A stretch of DNA of 64,000 nucleotides from Terriglobales bacterium (GTDB taxonomy: Bacteria; Acidobacteriota; Terriglobia; Terriglobales; Acidobacteriaceae), in contig DASTZZ010000065.1 in assembly GCA_035764005.1 (NCBI GenBank), forward strand, positions 1 to 64,000, in the 5' to 3' direction. The position numbers and the translations under genes were made by a program. Under the pieces are notes generated by a model. The model was not told the DNA's origin. It was given only the letters and a program-made list of their open reading frames with translations, and ran no database searches. Below, piece by piece: positions 16,354 through 25,900 of this stretch (positions are counted from its first letter, which is position 1; every line of letters begins with the position of its first letter).

Positions 16354-19300
16354 ATGATTCGTGCGTGCAAAGCGCTGTTCCTAGCTTGGTCGATTCTTGT
16401 TTTTTCAACCATTCTGCTGGCCCAGAACATCGCTACCGCGAACTTGCGTGGCGTGGTGCACGATCAGAATGGCGCAGTGATTCAGAATGCAAACGTCACC
16501 GCGCGGTTGGCAGCGCAGAACCTGGAGCGCGTCACTCAATCCAATAGCGACGGTGAGTACGTCTTCCTGAACCTTCCTCCTGGGACGTACTCCATCGAGG
16601 CTCAGGCGCCCGGCTTCGCCAAGCTCGTGCAGAACCCGGTAGTCCTCACGATCGGCCAGGATGCCGACCTCCCGCTCAATATGCGCGTGGCAGCGGCAAC
16701 GGAAGAAGTGACGGTCGAGTCGGGTGCGGAAATCGTTGAGACTCAGCGCAGCTCGGAAGCGACGACCATCGACACGCAGCGGATCGAAAACCTGCCCATC
16801 AACGGCCGCAACTATATCAACTTCGCGCTCACGAACTCCCAACTCACACGAGACGACGCGCCCAGCATCGGCGCAGCGCCGACGTCGGGCCTGAATTTCG
16901 GCGGACAGCGCGCTCGCGCCAATCTGGTGAATCTCGACGGCATGAATAACGTCGATAACGGCGTGAATGGAATCCGATCCACCGTTTCTCAGGAAGCCGT
17001 GCAGGAATTCCAGATCATCACCAATGGCTTCAACGCCGAATACGGACAGGCCTCAGGCGGCATCGTCAACATCATCACCAAGAGCGGAACGAATGATTGG
17101 CACGGATCGGCCTATGCCTACCTGCGGAATCGCAATATTCAGGCGACGAACCCGTTCTCCACGGTGCAGAATCCCGCGTACACCCGCGTGCAGCCAGGCG
17201 CGACTCTCGGCGGCCCGATTGCGAAAGATAAGACGTTTTTCTTTTTCTCTTTTGAGACTACGCGCCGGCACGAAACCGGCTTCTCCAGCATCGGGCAGAA
17301 CAATTTTGGATTACTTCCAATCGACGTTTCCCGGTTCTTCGGCGCACCGCAAGGCGCGGTGATCTTCCAGGGAACATCCGCTCAGCAAGCCTTTCTAAAC
17401 GGTATCCCGAATGCCGCATTAGCCAATCCGGCAGTGCAGCAGTTCCTGCAAAAATATGTTCCGGTTGTTGGTGGCGGATCGGCCGTGGCTGTGAACGCCA
17501 AGCTGCCGGCCGCCCTCGGTGGCAGTCCAGCATTTATCACATCTGGCGCACCGCTGCCGGCCTCGTTCCACAGCCTTGCATCCCAAGTTGGAAACTTCCC
17601 CGTCTTTGAGGGCACCACGGTTTATAGCCTGAGGCTGGATCACAAGCTCACCAACAACCAGCAGCTCATGCTGCGCGGCAACGTCAGCCCGAGTACCGTT
17701 ACCGGAATCGAAGTTAACGGCCAAAATCAGACGTTCGGCCAAAACTCGTATTCGCGCACGTCACAGCAGACTTATCGAGACGTAGCGATCACCGCGCAGG
17801 ATGCTTGGGTGATCGGTAACAACAAAGTGAATGAACTTCGATATCAGTACTCGCGCCGTGGCCTGCTCTACAACTTTTCGTCCGGGCCCGGCGGTGGGGA
17901 TGTCGCAATCAACATTCCTGGTTTTGCCTTCTTCGGGCGTGAACCGTTCTCGTTCGTTAACCGTACTGAGCAGCGCCATGAGGTTTCTGACAATTTCACC
18001 TGGAGTATGGGCAATCACAGTGTGAAATTTGGCGGCGATGTGAATCATCTACCCCTTACCGCAGATTTCACCGTGAACTTCGGCGGGCTGTATAACTTTG
18101 GCGCACTATCGGCAACGCAGCTCGGCTTCCCTGGCAGCCTTCCTGGATTGGGAAATGTCCCGGGATTCTCTCCAGTTCAGGCCTATGGATTGGGGATTCC
18201 ACAAAGCTTTGTTCAGGGGGTCGGCAATCCGCACGACAGCTTCACGAACAACACCTTAGGCGTGTTCCTGCAGGACTCCTGGCGTGTGAGACCCAATCTG
18301 ACACTCAATTATGGCGCTCGCTACGATGTCGAGTTCACGCCCACGTTCCCCGCGACCAACGCCATTTCCGCAGCCGCGCAGAACGCATTGGGAATCACTC
18401 AGGGGATTCCAAGGGACACGAACAACGTAGCTCCACGCGTGGGACTCGCATGGGATCCGTTCGGGGATGGCAAGACCGCAGTACGCGCTTCATATGGCAT
18501 GTTCTATGACCACCCATTGCTCGCGCTCGCCTTTGACTCAGATGTTGCTGACGGATCACAAGCGCCGCAGATCATCCTCGGCGGTGGAGCATTTTGCAAT
18601 CCCTCCGTCCCGGCGACACAAGGTGTTGGAAGCCTGAACGCTACCAACGGATTCATGGGCATTCAGACCAGCGCTGCCTGTGCATTACCCCCCGCATTAG
18701 CGCAGGGCCTTCAATACTTGCCGAATGAGCAGCGCTACAACGCACTCAATGCAAACTCGCTCTGGGTGAATCAGAACTTCCTGACAGCCGGTGTTCCGCT
18801 TTCGATTCTTCCGTTTGGTTTTCCAACGGCGAGCAACTTCAAGTATTCGTATTCGGAACAGGTAAATGTCGGAGTTGAGCGTGATCTGGGCCACAACTTC
18901 TCCGGCTCGCTCACTTATAACTACAACGGCGGCCATCACATCAACCGCCCGATCAACGCTAATCCCACGCGCGGAGACTTACTGTTAAAGAACTGGCAGG
19001 CCGCGGTTGCCGACAGCGCTAACAGCGGTGCTACGCCAAGCACCCTTCCCATTCAGGTCGCCGGCTGCGGAATCGGCCCTGCAGGGCCATATGTGCCTGC
19101 AGCGGTCGCCAACTTCTTCCGCCCTTCCGGAGTAAACCCGTCACTTGCTCCCGTGGTACCTGCGCAGTGCCTGGCGCTGGTAAACGCAGTCGAGCAGGCT
19201 GATGGACTCGGCGTAGGAGTGCCGGTGCCGTTCAGCGACATGGTCGCTAATTATGCGAATGGCAGCTCCGTCTATCACGCGATGACCATGAACCTGCGCA

Positions 19301-19974
19301 AGCGATTCAGCAACCACTACGAGTTCCTGGCCTCATACACGTGGTCGCATGCGATCGACGACTCAACCGACTTGCAGTCGCTGCTTGCTCCGCAGGATAG
19401 CTTTAATCCCAATGCGGAACGTTCAGAATCGACCTTCGATCAGCGCCACCGCTTCGTACTCAGTGGTGTGTACCAAACCGGGAAAATTGCCGGGAACGGC
19501 GTGTTGGGCAAAGTACTCAGTGGATTTACTGTCGCCCCCATCATCGAAGCCAGCTCTGGGCGTCCGTTCAACATCCTCGTTGGCGACGATCGTAACTTCG
19601 ACTTCGGCCCGAACACCGATCGTCCCCTGACGGTGGCGGCGAACACGCCAGTAAACTTTTGCGGCGATGTTCCCGTTGCGTCGCAGTTTTCGCCGACCGG
19701 ATTCCTGCAGCCCGCGTGCTACCTGAATGGCACGTTGGTCGGCAACCTGAAGCGCAACGCGGGAGTCAAGCCAACGACCGTGTTCACCGATCTGCGCGTC
19801 GGTCGCACCTTCAGCCTGACCGAGAAATTCAAGCTCGACGGCACCGTTGACATGTTCAACCTGATCAACAAGTTCAATGTCGCCGACGTGAACGTACTCT
19901 GGACGAATGCCGGCCAGCCTACGGCAGCATTTGATCCAAGGCAGTTCCAGTTTGGGTTGAAGCTGTGGTTTTAG
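16354..19974 (+). CDS. Oar-like TonB-dependent receptor
   Basis: This 1,206-residue outer membrane protein has a signal peptide (about residues 1-25). An N-terminal carboxypeptidase-regulatory-like domain follows (about 25-110: ATANLRGVVHDQNGAVIQNA, NLPPGTYSIEAQAPGFAKLV). Next is a plug domain (ENLPINGRNYINFALTNSQL, FQIITNGFNAEYGQASGGIV) and a large beta barrel ending FQFGLKLWF, with the terminal aromatic expected for barrel insertion. It probably imports a glycan, peptide or siderophore powered by TonB-ExbBD. AGGAG at 16343-16347 chooses the 16354 start over the ATG at 16327. It is monocistronic. A related receptor lies at 42709. Confidence 0.93.
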   Translation: MIRACKALFLAWSILVFSTILLAQNIATANLRGVVHDQNGAVIQNANVTARLAAQNLERVTQSNSDGEYVFLNLPPGTYSIEAQAPGFAKLVQNPVVLTIGQDADLPLNMRVAAATEEVTVESGAEIVETQRSSEATTIDTQRIENLPINGRNYINFALTNSQLTRDDAPSIGAAPTSGLNFGGQRARANLVNLDGMNNVDNGVNGIRSTVSQEAVQEFQIITNGFNAEYGQASGGIVNIITKSGTNDWHGSAYAYLRNRNIQATNPFSTVQNPAYTRVQPGATLGGPIAKDKTFFFFSFETTRRHETGFSSIGQNNFGLLPIDVSRFFGAPQGAVIFQGTSAQQAFLNGIPNAALANPAVQQFLQKYVPVVGGGSAVAVNAKLPAALGGSPAFITSGAPLPASFHSLASQVGNFPVFEGTTVYSLRLDHKLTNNQQLMLRGNVSPSTVTGIEVNGQNQTFGQNSYSRTSQQTYRDVAITAQDAWVIGNNKVNELRYQYSRRGLLYNFSSGPGGGDVAINIPGFAFFGREPFSFVNRTEQRHEVSDNFTWSMGNHSVKFGGDVNHLPLTADFTVNFGGLYNFGALSATQLGFPGSLPGLGNVPGFSPVQAYGLGIPQSFVQGVGNPHDSFTNNTLGVFLQDSWRVRPNLTLNYGARYDVEFTPTFPATNAISAAAQNALGITQGIPRDTNNVAPRVGLAWDPFGDGKTAVRASYGMFYDHPLLALAFDSDVADGSQAPQIILGGGAFCNPSVPATQGVGSLNATNGFMGIQTSAACALPPALAQGLQYLPNEQRYNALNANSLWVNQNFLTAGVPLSILPFGFPTASNFKYSYSEQVNVGVERDLGHNFSGSLTYNYNGGHHINRPINANPTRGDLLLKNWQAAVADSANSGATPSTLPIQVAGCGIGPAGPYVPAAVANFFRPSGVNPSLAPVVPAQCLALVNAVEQADGLGVGVPVPFSDMVANYANGSSVYHAMTMNLRKRFSNHYEFLASYTWSHAIDDSTDLQSLLAPQDSFNPNAERSESTFDQRHRFVLSGVYQTGKIAGNGVLGKVLSGFTVAPIIEASSGRPFNILVGDDRNFDFGPNTDRPLTVAANTPVNFCGDVPVASQFSPTGFLQPACYLNGTLVGNLKRNAGVKPTTVFTDLRVGRTFSLTEKFKLDGTVDMFNLINKFNVADVNVLWTNAGQPTAAFDPRQFQFGLKLWF

Positions 19975-19982
19975 CTTACGTT

Positions 19983-20117
19983 TGTCATTCCGAGCGGATG
20001 CTCACGCGTGCTTTTCGCGCGAGCAGGAGAGAGGAATCCCTACAGTCATTCAAGCACGCGGGATTGTGAGAGTTGGCAGGGATTCCTCACGCCAACTGCG
20101 GGCGTTGGGAATGACAA
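19983..20117. repeat. Dispersed hairpin element, TGTCATTCCGA family, copy 2
   Basis: It starts TGTCATTCCGAGCGGATGCT and carries GAGGAATCCCTA. The right half has AGGGATTCCTCACGCC and ends GGGAATGACA. It lies right after the TonB-dependent receptor stop and just before the end of the opposite-strand gene at 20124. It is largely the reverse complement of copy 3 at 20443, on the other side of that gene. Confidence 0.8.
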
Positions 20118-20123
20118 TAAAGT

Positions 20124-20405
20124 CTAAGCTGTATAGGGCTGCAACTCTCTCTCGATCTCCGTTGCCTGCAAGCTCTCGCCGTTGTTCAACCGTTCCAAAA
20201 TGGAACCAAGGACCAGCTTGGCCTGATCTTTCCCTCTATTTCGAATAAAGCCGTCGTACACGTGCTCGCCATTCGCGGCCCGATTGATTTCGGCCTCTCG
20301 ATTGTGGTCGTCGAGCTCCGTGAAAAAAATCACTTCATAAGCGCCATTGCGCGACACGTCCCGATAGATTTCAAACATGATCTTGTCTGGCGGCGTGAAT
20401 GCCAT
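20124..20405 (-). CDS. Small hypothetical protein flanked by inverted repeats
   Basis: From the ATG at 20405 the protein has 93 residues: AFTPPDKIMFEIYRDVSRNG, then EVIFFTELDDHNREAEINRA, then helical FIRNRGKDQAKLVLGSILER. It has no signal peptide, membrane segment or recognised domain. It looks like a compact soluble alpha/beta protein. The start is supported by GAGG about eight bases upstream; an ATG 33 bases further out is possible. Inverted copies of one hairpin element border the gene on both sides (19983-20117 and 20443-20571), which could have helped move or preserve it as a cassette. Confidence 0.6.
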   Translation of the reverse strand: MAFTPPDKIMFEIYRDVSRNGAYEVIFFTELDDHNREAEINRAANGEHVYDGFIRNRGKDQAKLVLGSILERLNNGESLQATEIERELQPYTA

Positions 20406-20442
20406 AGCGGGAAACCTCGAACGCAGAATTATAGCCAACGCG

Positions 20443-20571
20443 TTGTCATTCCGAACGCCAGGCGTGAGGAATCCCTATCGACTCGAGAACTCACCATGCA
20501 TGGATGACGATAGGGATTCCTCTCTCCTGCTCACGCGAACAGCCCGCGTGAGCATCCGCTCGGAATAACAA
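20443..20571. repeat. Dispersed hairpin element, TGTCATTCCGA family, copy 3 (inverted)
   Basis: It starts TGTCATTCCGAACGCCAGGC, contains GAGGAATCCCTATCG and CGATAGGGATTCCTC, and ends CCGCTCGGAATAACA. Its right arm matches the reverse complement of the left arm of copy 2 over about 55 bases with few changes. The two copies thus form an inverted pair about 470 bases apart. Confidence 0.8.
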
Positions 20572-20980
20572 AACGAACGCCAGGCGAGGGTGCCCGCTTC
20601 CACCAAGAAAACCAGAGTAGATGTCGCTCCTTGACACTCCTTCACTTGCCAAAGGTTTTTCCCATATGTATCTTAAAAACCACTACGAGCATCTGACGTA
20701 AGACTTGGATGCGGTGCCATGCATGAATTTCGCTCGCTGAGCATGGACAGAAGTCGCTGTGCTGTTCGCCGTGGCAGTAACCTTCTGCGTACGTCTTCGG
20801 CGAAGCTTGCCTGCGCAACCGACCCACATTCCCAAAATAGAATCAGCCTCTTAGAGTTCCAGCCACCCGACTTTCTGCGCCTGATATCTGTTCCCCGGCT
20901 CACAAGGTTTACTGTTCGCTCATCCAGTCAACAAAAGTTAACCTTACCGCCCGCGTTCTGCGATCCCCACGGAGAACACT
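20572..20980. other. Spacer with no confident gene
   Basis: About 410 bases lie before the dehydratase-like gene. Short frames exist on both strands, but none has a ribosome binding site plus a recognisable protein. The promoter of the two-gene system at 20981 should lie here; I cannot place it. Confidence 0.5.
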
Positions 20981-22807
20981 ATGTCCGTTACGAAAATCGA
21001 TGTACCGCTCGAGGGTTTGACTAGCCATCCGCCAGTTTCTGCTGAAGAAGAGATTCGCCGCCGCCTAAACGCCGAACGCGAGCGCCTGGCGCGCGAGGCC
21101 GGGCTCGACAGCACCCACGCCAAGCACTTCCACCGCCCTGTCGAGCGTGCGTTTACTGCCTCTGAGCGCGACAAAGTCACGATTCTGATCGGCGGACTTA
21201 CATGGAAACACGAGAAAGTCATGAAGGCCGTCTTTGAGGCCTGCGGCTACAAGTGCGACGTGCTGCCGACGCCGAACGTGTCTGCGTTCCAGCTTGGGAA
21301 GGAGTACGGCAATAACGGACAGTGCAATCCGACTTACTTCACTGTTGGCAATCTGGTGCAGTATCTCCAGATTCTGGAGGCGGCAGGTATTCCAAAGCGG
21401 CAGATCATCGATAACTACGTCTTCTTTACCGCAGGTTCTTGCGGCCCATGCCGTTTTGGCATGTATGAATCCGAGTATCGCCTCGCGTTACAGAATGCCG
21501 GCTTCGATGGTTTCCGCGTGTTGCTCTTCCAGCAGAACGATGGCGTGAAAGCCGCGTCCGGCGAACCGGGCCTGAAGTTCACGGTCGACTTCGGAATGGG
21601 AATGCTCAATGCTCTCAACCTCGGCGACATCATGAACGAAATGATTTACCGCATTCGGCCGTTCGAGGTGAATAAAGGCCAGACCGATCGCGTCTTCAAA
21701 GAGTCGGTGGACATGCTCTGCACCATGCTGAAAGAGCGCAAGCCCTTTGAAGATCACGAAGATTTGCCGCAGTGGCTTTCAAACTATATGGCGAAGCACA
21801 AGAATGCGGGCTGGGAGAAAGTTGTGAATTCGCTCGGCAAGGTCTGGGAGCACCTGTATGGCAGCGCGTACAAAGACTGCCTGGAGGCTGTACACGATCA
21901 TCTCGCGACCATCGAAGTCGATCGTCTGCGCGTGAAGCCGGTCGTCAAGATCATCGGCGAATTCTGGGCGCAGATTACCGAAGGCGACGGCAACTTCAAC
22001 ATGTTTGCATTCCTGGAACGGGAAGGCGCACAGGTGCTCGTAGAACCGATCGCTACCTGGATCATGTACATGATGTACCAGGTCAAGGAGCGGTGGCGCG
22101 AGAAAAAGCCGCTCGAAGACAAATACAAAAGGCCCGCCTGGTGGGAGCTGCAAAAGCACGCTGTCAACGAGTTGAACTTCCGCAAGAAGATCGCCGGTCT
22201 CGCGGTCGGCGAGATGATCTACTCACGCCAGTATCACCGTGTAGTCGAAGCCCTCGGCGACATCGCGCACCATCTCGTCGATCAAAAAGAGATGGCCGAT
22301 CTGGCCATGCCGTTCTACAACCAGTTCGCGCGCGGCGGCGAGGGACACCTCGAAGTCGGCAAGAACATCTACTACACGAAGCACAAGCTCTGTCACATGG
22401 TGCTGGCGCTGAAGCCCTTCGGATGCATGCCGTCGACGCAGTCTGACGGCGCACAGTCGGCGGTGGCGAACGCGTTTAAAGAGATGATCTTCCTCCCGAT
22501 CGAGACCTCCGGCGAAGGCGAGATCAACGCACACAGCCGCGTGCAGATGGCGCTCGGCGAAGCCAAGGTCAAAGCGCGTCTTGAATTCGAGCAGGCGCTG
22601 CAATCGACCGGCAAGTCGCTCGATGAAATCAAGAGCTACGTCGCCGATCATCCCGAGCTGCGGCAGCTGTTCTATCCGATGCCGCATCGCGAAGGCGTCA
22701 CGGGAATGGCCGCGAATTTCGTGCTGCACGTGAACGATCTGATCAACGGCAGAAAGAAGCTGGTTCGCGTGCCGATTCAGGCGAGAGCGCTGGCCGCAGC
22801 TTCGTAG
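20981..22807 (+). CDS. 2-hydroxyacyl-CoA dehydratase (HgdB/DUF2229)-like protein
   Basis: This 608-residue protein resembles the HgdB-like half of large CoA-activase/DUF2229 fusion proteins. KVTILIGGLTWKHEKVMKAV opens an alpha/beta domain. FFTAGSCGPCRFGMYESEYR (about residues 148-167) holds a CxxC likely to bind an iron-sulfur cluster, and further Cys lie in GYKCD, GQCNPTYF, KLCHMV and FGCMPSTQSDG. GGAG precedes the ATG. Its partner is the 1,208-residue activase at 22972. By family analogy it accepts ATP-driven, low-potential electrons from the activase. The substrate is unknown and need not be a CoA ester. Confidence 0.82.
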   Translation: MSVTKIDVPLEGLTSHPPVSAEEEIRRRLNAERERLAREAGLDSTHAKHFHRPVERAFTASERDKVTILIGGLTWKHEKVMKAVFEACGYKCDVLPTPNVSAFQLGKEYGNNGQCNPTYFTVGNLVQYLQILEAAGIPKRQIIDNYVFFTAGSCGPCRFGMYESEYRLALQNAGFDGFRVLLFQQNDGVKAASGEPGLKFTVDFGMGMLNALNLGDIMNEMIYRIRPFEVNKGQTDRVFKESVDMLCTMLKERKPFEDHEDLPQWLSNYMAKHKNAGWEKVVNSLGKVWEHLYGSAYKDCLEAVHDHLATIEVDRLRVKPVVKIIGEFWAQITEGDGNFNMFAFLEREGAQVLVEPIATWIMYMMYQVKERWREKKPLEDKYKRPAWWELQKHAVNELNFRKKIAGLAVGEMIYSRQYHRVVEALGDIAHHLVDQKEMADLAMPFYNQFARGGEGHLEVGKNIYYTKHKLCHMVLALKPFGCMPSTQSDGAQSAVANAFKEMIFLPIETSGEGEINAHSRVQMALGEAKVKARLEFEQALQSTGKSLDEIKSYVADHPELRQLFYPMPHREGVTGMAANFVLHVNDLINGRKKLVRVPIQARALAAAS

Positions 22808-22820
22808 GTTTCTTTTTTTG

Positions 22821-22955
22821 TTTTGTCATTCCGAACGAAGTGAGGAATCCCTACGGATGGCCACATCGTCCGTGTTAACCGAACTTGCCCGAACTGGCTT
22901 TGCTGGACGAGGGTAGGGATTCCTCGCGCGACATCGGCGCTTCGGAATGACAAAA
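22821..22955. repeat. Dispersed hairpin element, TGTCATTCCGA family, copy 4
   Basis: TTTTGTCATTCCGAA (22821-22835) and TTCGGAATGACAAAA (22941-22955) are perfect 15-bp inverted ends. Inner GAGGAATCCCTAC and GTAGGGATTCCTC extend the stem. The element lies inside the presumed operon, between the dehydratase-like gene and the activase gene, and ends three bases before the activase ribosome binding site. Confidence 0.85.
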
Positions 22956-22971
22956 AACGGAGGAGGTTCTG

Positions 22972-25900
22972 GTGTCCGGAAATCACGATCATTCGAACGG
23001 TTGCTGCGGAAGCAAAGGCGCCATCAAGCTCGACGTCAAACTCGGTGAACTGGTCGCCACCCTTCCGCGTCCAAAACCCAAACCACGCCTGAACCCGGTC
23101 CCAAATGGGGAAACGAAACTGACGTACTACGTCGGCCTCGATGTCGGTTCAACCACGGTCAAATCCGTTATCGTGGATGCCAACAGCGATCAAATCCTCT
23201 GGCAGGACTACCAGCGCCACGAAACCAAACAGCCCGAAAAGGTCCTTGAGTTTCTGAACCGAATGCAGGCCGAAGCCGGTATTGCGACGAACAACTGCCG
23301 CATGTTCATTACCGGCTCGGGCGGCAGCACAATCGCGCCGCTGATCGGCGCGAAATTCGTTCAGGAAGTCACGGCAGTCTCACTGGCTGTCGAAAAGCTC
23401 CACCCCGAAGTGAATTCGGTCATCGAACTAGGCGGCCAAGACGCGAAAATCATTGTCTTCAAAGAAGACGAAGCCAGCGGCCGCAAAAAGAAAATCCCAT
23501 CGATGAACGACAAATGCGCCGGAGGCACCGGCGCAGTCATCGACAAGATCAACGCCAAGCTGAAAATTCCGGCCGACGAGCTCTGCAATCAGGGCTATCA
23601 CGGAATCAAGCTGCATCCAGTCGCTGGGAAATGCGGCGTCTTCGCCGAAACCGATATCAACGGACTGCAAAAGCAAGCAGTGCCTTCAGATCAGTTGATG
23701 GCCTCGTTGTTTGATGCCATTGTTTTGCAGAATCTCTCGGTACTCACGCGTGGACACACGCTGCGCCCTCACGTTCTCCTGCTCGGCGGCCCGAACTGTT
23801 TCATAAAGGGAATGCGCGAAGCCTGGCAGCACAACATTCCGAAGACCTGGGAAGAACGCAGAGTTCCAATTCCGGAAGGCATGAAGCCCGAGCAGCTCAT
23901 AAAAACTCCGGAGAACGCGCAGTACTTCGCAGCGATCGGTGCAGTCGAGTTCGGCAAGGATGAAGATCCCGATGTTGGCTGGTACCAGGGCACGGCGAAG
24001 CTCGAACACTACATCGAGGTTGGACGGCTGGAAGAGAAATCTCAGTCCGGCGCCGCCGGACTCAGCGCCTCCGATGAAGAGCTCGCCAACTTCAAGAAGT
24101 CATACACGATCCCACGCTTCAACGGCGCAAAGTTCACGCCGGGAACGGTCGTGCGTGGATTTGTTGGAGTCGATGGCGGATCAACATCAACTAAAGCCGT
24201 CCTGATGTCGGAAGAAGGCGCGCTGTTGTGCAAAGCCTATCAGCTCTCCAATGGCAATCCCATGCAGGACACCATCGATATGTTCCGCTCACTGCGCCAG
24301 CAGGTGGAATCGCAGGGTGCGACTCTCGAAGTGTTGGGTGTGGGCACTACCGGCTACGCAAAAGACATTCTGAAGGAGACGCTGCATGCCGATGTGGCTC
24401 TTGTCGAAACCGTCGCGCACACCGAATCGGCAATGCGCTTCTACCAGGATCCGCACTGCATCGTTGATGTCGGCGGGCAGGACATCAAGCTCATTGTTCT
24501 GAAAGATGGCCGCGTAAAAGATTTCAAGCTAAATACGCAATGCTCTGCGGGTAACGGCTACTTCCTACAGTCAACAGCAGAGACGTTGGGAATCAAAGTC
24601 GATGAGTACGCCGACATTGCCTTCTCTGCAAACCAGATGCCGATCTTCGGTTATGGCTGCGCGGTGTTCATGCAATCAGACATCGTGAACTTCCAGCGCC
24701 AAGGCTGGGCGGCCAAAGAGATCCTCGCGGGACTTGCTGCAGTACTGCCGAAGAACATCTTCCTGTATGTCGCCAGCATTCCCAATCTGGCAAAGCTCGG
24801 GCACCGCTTCATTCTTCAGGGCGGTACGCAGAAGAATCTTGCTGCGGTGAAATCGGAAGTCGATTTCATCAAGTCGCACTTCCGCAGCGATGCAATCGAA
24901 CCCGAAGTCATCGTTCACGAGCATTGCGGAGAGTCCGGCGCCATCGGCGCCGCAGTTGAGGCTATGCGTATCTACCGAAATGGCCATCAGACTGAGTTCA
25001 TCGGCCTCGATGCAGTGCAGAAGATCAGCTATCGCACCACGCGCAACGAGAGCACACGCTGCTATTTCTGCAAGAACAACTGCCTGCGTACCTTCATCGA
25101 CGTGCAGACTGGCGATACAGAGAACTGGAAAGCGCCGACCTTCAAATCCAAAGTTCCGTTGCAAGCCGGTGAGCAACGGCTGATTATCTCTACCTGCGAA
25201 AAGGGACAGGTCGAAGACGTTGCCGCGATGCGCGGCATCAAAGCTGGACTCGACGCGCTGAAAGAAGCCAATCCCAATTACGTCGAGATCGCGGCGAGCA
25301 GTGTGTGGCGCTCGCAAAATCCGCCGAAAGTTGCCGATCCGATTCCGAACACGAAGTGGACCTTCAAGAAAGAAATCAAAGAACGAGCCGAGCTAATGAA
25401 GAAACGGGCGAAGTTCCGCGTCGGCATGCCGAAGGTGCTGAACATGTACGTGTACGCGCCGCTGTTCAGCGCGTATCTCGAAACGCTCGGCCTGGAGCCG
25501 GAGAACATCATCTACTCCGACTACACCAGCCGCGAGATGTACAAGGCCGGCGCAGGACGCGGAGCCATCGATCCCTGCTTCCCATCGAAGATCGGCATTC
25601 CTCACGTGTACAACCTGATTTTCGTCAAGCACGTGAAAAAGCCGCTCGACGCGATCTTCTTCCCCATGATCGACGTGCTCACCACGCATTTGAAGTGCAC
25701 GACAGGTTCCAACGCCTGCCCCACGGTCACGGCCACTCCCGATGCCGTGAAAGCAGCGTTCACAAAAGAAACGAATGTCTTCGCCGACAATGGAATTGTT
25801 TACCTCGATCCCATCGTCAACCTCGCGGATCGCAAGCTGTTTGCCTTGCAAATGTATCGCGCGTGGGCGCCGATTCTGGGCGTTTCGGAAGAAGAGAATG

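Noticed and set aside
20642-20903. Small proteins on the minus strand in the spacer before the dehydratase-like gene
   Set aside because: Overlapping short frames without ribosome binding sites or consistent composition.
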